This document shows, in pieces, positions 8,538 to 16,489 of a DNA stretch of 18,045 nt; positions within the stretch are counted from its first letter, which is position 1, and every line of letters starts with the position of its first letter. The DNA lies in the NCBI GenBank assembly GCA_002428685.1, contig DIXL01000078.1, positions 1 to 18,045 of the forward strand. Direction: 5' to 3'. The position numbers and the translations under genes were made by a program. This stretch comes from Cloacimonetes bacterium UBA6081. GTDB taxonomy: Bacteria > Cloacimonadota > Cloacimonadia > Cloacimonadales > Cloacimonadaceae. The notes under the pieces were generated by a model. That model had not been told where the DNA came from, ran no database searches, and was given only the letters and a program-made list of their open reading frames with translations.

Positions 8538-8935
8538 ATAAAAAAAATGATACTACTTACTCTTGTTATTTGGCTGCCATTGTTGCTATTGGCAAGCAAC
8601 GGCAATTTTCTGCAACTACTAAAAAAAGGCATGATAACCATGCCGGAACAACGTGGCTACCGCAAAGCCCAGTATTTAGTTGATGAACACAATGGCACAA
8701 ACTGGGTTCAGGAAGACAAAACCATTTATTACTACAAGGCAAATGACGCCCGGCCAGATTCCATCAAGATTTTTTTACGTTTACCGAGGGCGGTGGGTGG
8801 ATTACATGGTTTGCAATATCCAATACAATTCAGCCGGAAGACGCACTCAAAACACCTATTATATGCTGGACGAGTCAATTGGCCGCATGCTAATGATGAA
8901 AATGCAGGCTATGTATGATACGCAGAATCGCTTAG
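8538..8935 (+). pseudogene. Broken secreted-protein gene: ATA for ATG, T7 frameshift, 3' truncation
   Basis: GGAGG (8527-8531) lies 6 nt before ATAAAAAAAATGATACTACT at 8538. Reading ATA as a lost ATG gives M-K-K-M-I-L-L-T-L plus a leucine-rich signal peptide ending near LLLLASN; the surviving ATG at 8547 is 15 nt from the ribosome binding site. The frame runs to ...DARPDSIKIF, then a T7 run around 8769-8775 shifts it. Removing one T joins it to FYVYRGRWVDYM, IQYNSAGRRTQNTYY and MMKMQAMYDTQNRL, in the style of exported proteins with Y-D/N-x-x-G-R repeats. Similarity in style stops at the stop codon of the convergent flavoprotein gene, and no sorting domain remains. A start at 8547 with a short 123-residue product is possible but less likely than a decayed gene. 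Confidence 0.7.
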
Positions 8936-10161
8936 AGGGTTTTGGCAGCCGAAGAACCGGCCAGCCAGCCGGTGGAGCAGGCCATTTGAATGTTGAATCC
9001 ACCGGTGGGCAAGCTGTAATCCATAATTTCCCCGGCAAAGAACAGGCCTGGGCAAAGGCGGGATTGCATGGTTTTGGCATTGATTTCAGCCAGGGGAATT
9101 CCGCCTGCACTGGCCATGGATGAGCTTATATCCTGCACTTTGGCAATTGTGAAGCGAAAGGACTTCAGGATTTTAAGCAGCGGACTGAGGGCAGCTTTGT
9201 TATAAGACTCCAGGGCTAATGTGCTGCTGAGGGATAAACGCTTTAGCATGACGGTAAGCAGGCTGCGGGGAACTCCCGTGGCTTGCAATGCGTTCAAAGT
9301 GGTTATTCCGCGGCCACGTTTCTTCAGCTCGCCAATCAAAATATCGGCATTAGGCAGCAAGCAAACTGAGATTTCGTCTCCTGCGCGGACTCTGTGGCAG
9401 TTGTCCAGGATCACAGGCCCCGAAAAACCGCTGTGGGTGAACAGCAAATCGCCAATGGCTATGTGTTTCTGCTTGCCAGAAATAAAGCTTAGCTCCATCT
9501 GTTGCAGGGAGGCACCTGCGCAGGTGGCATATTCACCAAAGCCAACCAGTTCCACGTTTCCCAGGGCGGTGCGAAAAGGGACAGCTTGATGTCCCAAGCT
9601 TTTAGCCAGTTTCAGCCCTTGTCCATCCGAGCCGGTTTGGGGATAGCTGGCACCTCCTGTGGCGATAATCAATTTATCGCAGCCAAGGTTTTGTCCGCTG
9701 AGCAGTTTCAGCTTAAAGCCGCCTGACGCCATCTTTTCCACAGAGGCAACTCGGGCTTCATAGCTTAGCTTTGCACCAGCCTGCCGAACCTGATTTAACA
9801 AAGCGTCCCTTACCTCGGATGCCTTCATACCGGCGGGAAAAACTTTACCATCCTCGCGCACCAGATGTTTGCAGCCTGCTGCGTTTATAAGCTCTACCAA
9901 GGAAGTGTTGTTCAGGCTGTAAAACGCCGGTTTCAGGTAGTTTCCAAATTCCTCGCAGCTTGCCAGAAACAAGTCTGTGGCAAGGTTATTGGTAAAATTG
10001 CATTGTCCGCTGCCACTTATCAGCAGCTTTTTACCCGCTTCGGCACTACCTTCCAAAATCAGGATTTCGGCTTGTTTGCCGCTCAAAGCCCGTCCTGCGG
10101 AAATTGCGGCACAAAGTCCCGCCGGGCCAGCTCCGATGATAATGATGCGAGCTTGGTTCAT
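8932..10161 (-). CDS. HI0933-family FAD-dependent flavoprotein (YhiN-like)
   Basis: 409 residues, a normal full length for the family. An N-terminal dinucleotide-binding motif GAGPAG (10-15) with the acidic residue of EG at 37 is followed by the family signature GKKLLISGSGQCNFTN (43-58), ATGGASYPQTGS (167-178) and the C-terminal FAD motif GLFFAGEIMDYSLPTGG (372-388). The family is a cytoplasmic NAD(P)/FAD-dependent oxidoreductase group often annotated as aminoacetone oxidase or BaiN-like; the physiological substrate is not known from sequence. ATG overlaps the stop of the upstream LolA-like frame (ATGA, 10158-10161), with AAGGA just before it, indicating translational coupling. It is the only intact gene in the 8.5-14 kb zone and converges on the truncated gene at 8538. 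Confidence 0.93.
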   Translation of the reverse strand: MNQARIIIIGAGPAGLCAAISAGRALSGKQAEILILEGSAEAGKKLLISGSGQCNFTNNLATDLFLASCEEFGNYLKPAFYSLNNTSLVELINAAGCKHLVREDGKVFPAGMKASEVRDALLNQVRQAGAKLSYEARVASVEKMASGGFKLKLLSGQNLGCDKLIIATGGASYPQTGSDGQGLKLAKSLGHQAVPFRTALGNVELVGFGEYATCAGASLQQMELSFISGKQKHIAIGDLLFTHSGFSGPVILDNCHRVRAGDEISVCLLPNADILIGELKKRGRGITTLNALQATGVPRSLLTVMLKRLSLSSTLALESYNKAALSPLLKILKSFRFTIAKVQDISSSMASAGGIPLAEINAKTMQSRLCPGLFFAGEIMDYSLPTGGFNIQMACSTGWLAGSSAAKTL

Positions 10162-10987
10162 TTCCTTAAAACTGCTTTGGTGAAGATTTGTTTGGGGATG
10201 GGGGTGTCAAATTCTATTTTATCGATGAAATACTCGGTTCCCTTGCCCTCTTTCAGCTTGTCTTTAAATTCAATTTTACGGGGATACCAGCGACTGCCAA
10301 TGCTTTGAACGTCCGATACTTTGATGGTTTTCAATAGTTTACCGCTTTTGGCATACCATTCTTCGAACAAGGCCAGGTAACGCTGCTTATCCACATAGAC
10401 GATGCGTTTGTGATAGGCTACTCCGGCTTTTTTGGCGGTTAGCGTAAGAACCCAGCAAGCCCGGCCTTCATAGGTGGCTTCTTTATCCACGGTGGCGTTG
10501 TAATCTTCCTGCAAGGTGCATTCTTCCATAAATCTTCGTAGGAGAGGTCGCTGCCCATCACGGATTGTTTTAGCATATTGCCCGAAATCTGCACACTGCG
10601 ATCTGTGTTGGGGTCATAAATCCACAGGTCTTTACTTAGCTTCAGCATTTTGGTGCCTTTTTCGCGAGGCGGCGAGGTATATTCGCTGTAAAACCTGTCG
10701 TTACCCTGGGAATAATTTATCGAGCTAACCTTTCTGGAGGCTCTGCGGCCGTGAACAACCATGCGCGTGGTGGAAATAGATGTGGTGGAAATCATGTTTT
10801 TATCCACGGCTTTCAGGATTTCGGAAGCAGTGGGTGCGGCAGCAAGTTTGGCAGCTTCGCGGGCGTTGAACCTACTGTCCTTGTAAAAGCCCAGAATTTC
10901 ACCTGCTCCGCCTTCCATATCAAGAAGAGTGCGAATATCGGGAACATCCAAAAGAGCACCGAAGCTGATACGCTGCACCCATTCCAA
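10158..10987 (-). pseudogene. LolA-like outer-membrane lipoprotein-sorting protein, frameshifted
   Basis: Two frames together make one LolA-like protein (PF17131 type). The first (from ~10837) reads APTASEILKAVDKN, FYSEYTSPPREKGTKML, LWIYDPNTDRSVQISG and MGSDLSYED. The second (10529 to 10158) continues MEECTLQEDYNATV, HKRIVYVDKQ, SGKLLKTIKV and SRWYPRKIEFKD to VLRK. The switch is at 10529-10534: GAT-TT-ATG has one base fewer than needed, so adding one T would restore SYEDFMEE. A signal peptide is expected before APTASEIL, but the preceding ~50 in-frame codons (RISFGALLDVPDIRTLLD, EILGFYKDSRFNAREAAK) are not signal-like and I do not recognise them. The family carries lipoprotein or lipid cargo across the periplasm. 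An assembly indel is the main alternative to a real lesion. Confidence 0.75.
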
Positions 10988-11941
10988 CTATGCTATGAGG
11001 GCAGAAGTAACATTATCCGGTTGTAATGTAGATATGGTGTTTCCGCTATTTGTCAGCATATTCTCGTTTGTAAATGCCAAACCATTGGCAATTCCCAAGG
11101 TGAAATCCCAACATATTGTTGCGCCGGAAGAATAAGCGGCAGGTGGGATGGAGCTGTCAAATTTGCTTCCACTAGCCTCAATCCATGCTCCAATGGCACC
11201 ATCGTAACGGTGATCCAAGCCCAAACGGAACTCTTTTCCTAAGGGTAATTCACGCTGATGATAGCTGATGGCTGTTTCTCCAAGGGGATTGGGCAATTGA
11301 TAACGACCCCCAAACTCCAGGCTGTTATCCCTGCTGGCGAAAAGTTCATTGCCTTTAACCCTATCTTCTCCCCACACTGTCCATACCCATAAATTGCTGT
11401 TATTTAACCAATTGTGTTTAAATAAAGCCGCTTTTACACCTTCGGTTTCTTCACTTTTGTCCAGGGGATCAATTCTATCAAACCATTGCAGTGGCCTGAG
11501 GATTTGGGCACTGCCAAGGCTAAGTCTTTGCAAGCCGAGGCGGACAGAGCTTTGCGGAAGACCGGCAAACAACCAGTAACGATAGTGTTTAAAGCTAAAG
11601 CTGCGTTCAATTTCATTTATATCTCCCCAAATGAATTTGGTCTGAGCCACAAAGCTATATTCTGTTTGCAATTCAATTTCTTGCTTAGGTTTGTATGAAG
11701 CGGAAAATGTAGGTTGCCATGATCCAATCACTCTTAGGCTATCCTGGGCAAAATTATGATTGATCAATGAATAGAAATTATTGTCAAAAGAGGCATCAAG
11801 CTCCGAGCCAAGAACAATTGATATGGAGAATACCGATAGCAAGGCAGTTAGAAAAAGGCGTTTTCCGGCTGTCCTGGTAATTTTATATCCATTCTGTTGG
11901 TCTAAAGTTTGTGGGGCAAATGTTTGAGTATAAATGCTCAT
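10988..11941 (-). pseudogene. Probable outer-membrane beta-barrel protein, C-terminally truncated
   Basis: The open frame reaches back to 12094, but that stretch covers the terminator at 12021-12058, so the ATG at 11941 (317 residues) is preferred; AAGG lies ~12 nt upstream. A long charged n-region precedes the hydrophobic segment LFLTALLSVFSISIVLG (29-45). The rest alternates polar and aromatic/hydrophobic residues, with strands such as SFSFKHYRYWLFAGL, VRLGLQRLSLG and EFRLGLDHRYDG, like porin or alginate-export-type barrels. It ends ...DNVTSALIA-TAG without the usual terminal aromatic strand. The codons after TAG stay open in the same frame into the LolA-like ORF. It may be a truncated barrel fused by deletion to its neighbour, or a shorter natural protein. 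Family assignment is by style only. Confidence 0.5.
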
Positions 11942-11976
11942 ATGCTTGCACAACCTTGCTTCATTGTCCTTTTGAG

Positions 11977-12006
11977 CTAATATTCTAAAGCCGCTATTTT
12001 TGCCAA
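11977..12006 (-). promoter_or_regulatory. Candidate sigma-70-like promoter for the barrel gene
   Basis: On the minus strand TTGGCA (12006-12001) is followed after 18 nt by TATTAG (11982-11977). It lies between the upstream terminator and the ATG at 11941, where a new transcription unit would need a promoter. Box matches are imperfect. Confidence 0.35.
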
Positions 12007-12020
12007 GAGATTTCTTCTGA

Positions 12021-12058
12021 TATAAAAAGGGATGCAGTCCAGAGGATTGCATCCCTTT
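12021..12058 (-). terminator. Intrinsic terminator of the repeat-protein / OmpA transcription unit
   Basis: Bases 12026-12040 and 12044-12058 form a 15-bp stem (one G-U) around a 3-nt loop, with AAAGGGATGCA/TGCATCCCTTT as the outer arms. In the minus-strand direction the stem runs into TTTTTATA (12028-12021), a proper U-tract. It lies 52 nt after the stop of the gene at 12110. Confidence 0.9.
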
Positions 12059-12109
12059 GTTGTGTTGCCTGTTATTCCTTACGCTTAAGCGCAAGGGATA
12101 GACTTGGGA

Positions 12110-14008
12110 TTATTTGACGATTACCATTTTTAGGGTTTTATTTACGGAAGGGGTGCTGAGCTTGTAGAAGTAGATTCCACTGCTGCAGGCATTTCCATTT
12201 ACATCGTGTCCATTCCAGGTTAAGAGATTGTTTCCTTCGGTGGTTTTGAAGGTTTTAATAACCTGACCCAGGACATTGTAGATTGTTACGGTTCCGGTTT
12301 CGCCGGCTTTGATGTTGACTTCGATATTGGTGCTTCCGTTCATCCGGAAAGGATTTGGATAAGCCCCACGCAGGGTAGTGTATTCGGGTAGCACGGGGGG
12401 AACTTCACCTTCCACAGTATATGTTCCGGCCAGCATGGGTTCGTTACCCAAAGCACCAAACACATAACCCGTGTAGATAGGTGTGGCAAAAGGTGCGCCA
12501 TTGAAATAAATTTCTGCACCTAAATCGCCAGGAACAATACCGGTTACATCGTGAGAAGCAACAGTGTAGGTGTAGGTTTCCAGCACACCCAGGGTATAGA
12601 TATCGTAGATGGGTGCTGCTTCATTTCTGTTATCTCTCCAGGCGTAAATTGCATTATCTGTGGCAGTTCCGCTATAAGCAATCATAGGATAGGTTTGGTC
12701 TGTATCCCAAGTGCAGATTATATAACCACCCACATCAGAAGGATTTCCAGAAGCGTCTAAATGATTGCCATAGACGTCGTAACCGTTAGCAGCCAGATTT
12801 TCACCGGTTTCATATACAATTATGGCACCGTCGGCACCATCAGACACTGCCTGGGGGTGCAATTGATAGGAGTCGTGAAGGGTGCTCACCGGCACATACG
12901 AATTGATGCCACCGCCTGCCCACTGAAGGGTGCCAGTAGTTCCACCGGCTCCGCCCCAGATCTTTTGGGCATAGATGTTACTGTCTGTGCCGCTTAACCA
13001 ATGTTCCCAAACAATTATGGCAGCATATTGTCCGGCGCTGACGATAACTGGATTGATTTGATCATAGGCGATAGCCATGATCTGCACGCCATTTGCAGTC
13101 CATTGGATAGCATCTGCATAAACTCTCTGGGCAAATATGTCCCAGGTGAAGTTTACATTATCTTCCCAAACAATGATGGCACTACAAACTGCATCATTAA
13201 CCAGTTTTGGGTTCTTTTGGTTGTTATTGGCAATACATGCATTCACACCGGCGTTATTCCATACGTTTGCACATGCAGAATCTATCCGCTGTGCAAAGAT
13301 ATCATAGTCTGTGGCAATTGAATACTGCTCATAAGCAATAATTGCTCCGCCGGCTCCGTCTATGCAAATATCCGGATTAACCTGATTTAAGGATTCCGCC
13401 GCAAGCTGTAGCCTGGTACCGTTGGCATCTCCGGTTAGGCTACCATCCAAACTAATGCGCATGGCATAGATGTCATAATCGCCACCAGAGATGGCACGGG
13501 CATCAGACCAGGTAACAAAGGCACCGGCCGCACCCACAGAAACAAGCTTGGGCGCAGATTGTTCGGAAGTATCGTTACAGATAAGCAATCCGGTTGCACC
13601 CCCCCATCCGGGGTAAACATCGCCATTGGTATCAATTCTGGTGGCATAAATATCCATATTGACGTTGCGATCATCCTGCCAGGCTATTATAGCACCACCG
13701 GCACCGTCGCTAACCATAGAAAGGTTAACCTGATTGTTGGCTTGGCTGATGATGAGCTTTCCTGTTTGGTGTTCCAGCCATTACATATGGCCATCATCAC
13801 TAACTCTTTGGGCATAGATATTGTTGTTGCCAAGGGCCCGCTCATCCTGCCTGGCAATGATAGCACTTCCATCATTGGCACTTACAACTACTTGATTGAT
13901 CTGATTGTTTACTGTTTTAACTACTGGTATGCAATCCAGGATATTTTGAGCCCAGAAAATACTGCTGATAGCTGCCAGCAGAACGACGAGTATAATTTGC
14001 TTACGCAT
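12110..14008 (-). pseudogene. Secreted repeat (propeller-like) protein with sorting domain, interrupted by one in-frame TAA
   Basis: ATG at 14008 has GGAG 6 nt upstream and a signal peptide (MRKQIILVVLLAAISSIFWAQ). The frame runs 75 codons to TAA at 13783-13781, then continues in the same frame (WLEHQTGKLIISQANNQVNLS, then MVSDGAGGAIIAWQDDR) to the stop at 12110: 633 codons with one internal stop. About seven or eight repeats of 52-62 residues follow the pattern VSDGAGGAIIAWxD - D-I-Y-A-x-R-I - W - NxxNPxI, suggesting a beta-propeller. A ~70-residue linker and a FlgD-like domain (AYPNPFRMNGSTNIEV to KMVIVK) close it. A CAA or CAG to TAA-type change would explain the lesion. The downstream fragment alone lacks a signal peptide, so export would fail. 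Alternatives are a sequencing error or readthrough. Confidence 0.8.
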
Positions 14009-14141
14009 GTTTATCTCCTTGTTTAAAGGGGGTTTTGAGTATATTTTTCAAGTTTGCCTTAAACATGTATCTCAAGCATGACAGCAAAGCCAGCTCCGTC
14101 AACACTTCGGCAAGTTTGTTAATCACGTTTTTCAGCTTCAT
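14001..14141 (-). CDS. Possible 46-residue small protein between OmpA gene and repeat pseudogene
   Basis: ATG at 14141 has AAAGGA about 10 nt upstream and opens a 46-codon frame, MKLKNVINKLAEVLTELALL then a Lys/Arg-rich tail ending GDKHA. Its TAA (14003-14001) overlaps the ATG of the repeat gene by 8 nt, an arrangement typical of translational coupling. The first 22 residues could form an amphipathic helix. It fills the 177-base gap after the OmpA gene, where I see no terminator. I recognise no family; it could be chance, or a leader peptide controlling the downstream gene. Confidence 0.35.
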   Translation of the reverse strand: MKLKNVINKLAEVLTELALLSCLRYMFKANLKNILKTPFKQGDKHA

Positions 14142-14185
14142 TTCGTCGTATTCCTTTGGTTAAAGAATTCGAACCGGTTAGTTCA

Positions 14186-15985
14186 TTAGTTTTCTACTTC
14201 GAATTCAATTCTGCGGTTCTTGGCACGGCCATCTGAGGTATCGTTGGAAGCAATGGGTTCAGCTTCGCCTTTACCAATTACCTTAATCCGGGAAGAATTG
14301 ATTCCTTTTGCAGTTAGCCAGTCTTTTACGGCTTGGGCGCGTTTCAGCGATAGGGTGCGATTGCTTTCATCGCCGCCGACACTATCGGTATGCCCCAGAA
14401 TTTGGACGTTAACATCCGGATTGGCTTTCAGGGATTCATACACTTTATCCAGAATGGTTTTTGATTCAGGTAGAATAGTTGCTTTGCCGGAAGCGAACAT
14501 AATGCCTTCCAACACCACTTTCTTACCTTTAGACATGTCCAGCAGATCGTCTTTGGGATCCAATGGGTTCTTGCCGGCTTTAATTTCAGCTCCGTCATTC
14601 ATGCCCCCACCATCGGTATCTATCTTAAGGGGATCGGTGCGGTGGGTCATCAATTCGGCGTAGTCACTCAAGCTGTCGCCATCGGTATCAGCTTTGTTGG
14701 GATCTGTTTTGTATTGGTTTATTTCAAGTCCGTCAGTTATGCCATCCTTATCGGAATCTGCCACTAACGGATCGGTGCGGTGTTTCAGAACTTCATCACC
14801 ATCGGAAAGCCCGTCATTATCGGTATCTTTTTTGTTGCGATCGGTGCGGTATTTTTGTTGTTCATCCACATCGGTAAGGCCATCCCCATCAGTATCAATA
14901 AGGGTTTTGTCTGGGGCAGGGGGTGTAACTACTGGGGGTGGTGTAACTACAGGCGGGACAATTTTTGGCTCAAGAGGCTTGTCAATATCGTCCTTGGGAT
15001 CCAAGGGATATTTGCCTGCTTTAATTTCAGCACCGTCATTCAATCCTCCGCCATCAGTATCTATGTTCAGCGGATTGGTAAGATAGGCTGTTACTTCCGA
15101 ATAATCGGATAAGCCATCATTATCGGAGTCTGCTTTTAAGGGATCAGTTTTATACTGATTTACTTCCAGGCCATCGCTCAAACCGTCTTTGTCAGTGTCT
15201 GCTATCAAGGGATTTGTGCGATACTTTAGAACTTCCTCACCATCGGAAAGACCATCGCTGTCCGTATCCATTGATAGGGGATCTGTGCGATATTTATTAA
15301 CTTCATCGCCATCGTTCAAGCCATCTTTATCTGTATCAACAGCATTGGGATCAATTTCCGGCTTTTTCTCGGGAGTAATCACTGCAATTTTGGCTTCCTT
15401 CTTTATGTAAGGCTTCGTGAATACCACGCCTAAATTTACATTGAAATAGCCATCGTGCTTCTTATCGGTAAAGCGGTTAGTTTGGCCATCCGAACGAATT
15501 CTGTCGTCCATTTTATCCGAAATTGCCAAAACGTATCCGCCGTTAATCTCAATGAGAAATTTTGGACTCATTTTGGTTTGAAATCCGAAACCGACTGGAA
15601 CTACTGGAAAGATATCAGATTGATTATCGCCCAGGTCTTTTGCGCCACCCACACCTGCATAGATGTAAGGTGATAAAAGATTCATCTGAACGGGTCTGAA
15701 TAAAAACCGAATGTCTCCCGTTATAAGTTTTGAATCATATATAACTCCAGCTTTTAGAGGTGTATAACCCAAACCAAAACGGGTCATTAGCTGCCTGGAC
15801 ATTGCCAGTTGAAAATATCCTCTGCCGGATGGGACCCATTCTTCTTCTTCACTTCCGGCATTGTCTCCTTTGGCAATTCCACCTTCAATTCCGTAGCCCC
15901 AAACTGAGCCTATGGACTGTGCATTGGCAATACTGAAAGTTAAGATCAATATCGTCAACAGCATTAAGTAATTACTTGTTTTCAT
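14186..15985 (-). CDS. OmpA-family outer-membrane protein with thrombospondin type 3 repeats
   Basis: 599 residues; AGGAG lies 7 nt before ATG. Signal peptide 1-22 (ending IANA). Residues ~24-195 look like an eight-strand OmpA-type barrel (YGIEGG, YFQLAMSRQLMTRFGLGY, YIYAGVGG, FNVNLGVVFT). Ten calcium-binding TSP3 repeats (D-T-D-x-D-G-L-x-D-G-x-E) lie in two blocks, 217-332 and 364-480, separated by a proline-rich linker (PPVVTPPPVVTPP). Residues ~488-599 are an OmpA C-terminal peptidoglycan-binding domain: VQILGHTDSVG, LSLKRAQAVKDWL, GKGEAEPIASN and GRAKNRRIEF. It should tie the outer membrane to the cell wall with a Ca-stiffened periplasmic stalk. It is the first gene of a minus-strand unit that probably includes the small ORF and the repeat pseudogene, and ends at the terminator near 12040. 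Confidence 0.95.
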   Translation of the reverse strand: MKTSNYLMLLTILILTFSIANAQSIGSVWGYGIEGGIAKGDNAGSEEEEWVPSGRGYFQLAMSRQLMTRFGLGYTPLKAGVIYDSKLITGDIRFLFRPVQMNLLSPYIYAGVGGAKDLGDNQSDIFPVVPVGFGFQTKMSPKFLIEINGGYVLAISDKMDDRIRSDGQTNRFTDKKHDGYFNVNLGVVFTKPYIKKEAKIAVITPEKKPEIDPNAVDTDKDGLNDGDEVNKYRTDPLSMDTDSDGLSDGEEVLKYRTNPLIADTDKDGLSDGLEVNQYKTDPLKADSDNDGLSDYSEVTAYLTNPLNIDTDGGGLNDGAEIKAGKYPLDPKDDIDKPLEPKIVPPVVTPPPVVTPPAPDKTLIDTDGDGLTDVDEQQKYRTDRNKKDTDNDGLSDGDEVLKHRTDPLVADSDKDGITDGLEINQYKTDPNKADTDGDSLSDYAELMTHRTDPLKIDTDGGGMNDGAEIKAGKNPLDPKDDLLDMSKGKKVVLEGIMFASGKATILPESKTILDKVYESLKANPDVNVQILGHTDSVGGDESNRTLSLKRAQAVKDWLTAKGINSSRIKVIGKGEAEPIASNDTSDGRAKNRRIEFEVEN

Positions 15986-16007
15986 TGTTTGCTCCTTGCT
16001 TTTGTGC

Positions 16008-16036
16008 GAGTATCAAAAGGGTTGGTTTTGATACTC
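16008..16036 (-). promoter_or_regulatory. Perfect 11-bp inverted repeat in the OmpA-gene leader
   Basis: GAGTATCAAAA (16008-16018) and TTTTGATACTC (16026-16036) are perfect complements around a 7-nt spacer. In the minus-strand transcript the stem ends ~22 nt before ATG and just upstream of AGGAG. It could be a 5'-UTR hairpin that protects the message or tunes ribosome access, or a DNA operator. No U-tract follows on the minus strand, so an attenuator is less likely. Confidence 0.65.
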
Positions 16037-16172
16037 AGCGGTTAGTTTCTTTGCTCTTCACAATTATCAATAGCGAAGAATTAGTTCGACAGTAGCATAG
16101 ATATTCAGATACATATCGAAAGATTCATACTTAACGATCAAGCGAAATAATCACATGGCATAACCACATGAC

Positions 16173-16188
16173 ACTATCACTCGATAGT
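16173..16188. promoter_or_regulatory. Possible operator palindrome in the divergent region
   Basis: ACTATC (16173-16178) and GATAGT (16183-16188) flank a 4-nt centre. Just upstream, CACATG occurs twice (16152-16157, 16165-16170). The position between a TetR-type gene and its divergent neighbour suits an operator, but the repeat is short and could be chance. Confidence 0.25.
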
Positions 16189-16489
16189 ATAATCGCTAAT
16201 CCAGTAAAAGCAAAACATATTTTTGGTTGACACTTTTCTAACTCTTTGTAATTCAAAAAGCTATATCGTCAATTTTGTATTTGAGTTCCGAACCCTTACA
16301 GCGCAATGGTTTGCCCTATGCGGAATTTATTGCTCCGATCTATTTTCAAGCCCCCAAAATAAATCTTTCATTATTCCAGAAATATTTGGTTTTATTTGAA
16401 AAATCAATTAGGATGTCATAAGGACAAATCTAAGCTGACTATGCCCTTAATCTTAACGTTCATTAACTCGTGGCGGGAGGCCAGATATA

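Larger units (their letters stand above)
15986..16489. other. Divergent intergenic region between OmpA gene and TetR-type gene
   Basis: About 500 AT-rich bases without a credible gene. It must hold the promoters of both divergent units. A TTGACA box at 16227-16232 on the + strand has only a weak -10 match (TAATTC, 16249-16254) and is 236 nt from the regulator start. GGGAGG at 16475-16480 is the ribosome binding site of the regulator. Inverted repeats at 16008-16036 and 16173-16188 are listed separately. Confidence 0.6.

Noticed and set aside
8936..9123. Continuation of the broken + strand gene to 9123
   Set aside because: This part is antisense to the conserved C-terminus of the flavoprotein, and the protein-like character on the + strand stops near 8935.
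11942..12094. N-terminal extension of the barrel gene to a TTG at 12094
   Set aside because: The extension overlaps the strong intrinsic terminator at 12021-12058 and a candidate promoter, and its residues are not barrel- or signal-like.
12110..13783. Stop-codon reassignment to explain in-frame TAA (13781) and TAG (10988)
   Set aside because: TAA, TAG and TGA all terminate other complete genes in the window at sensible places.
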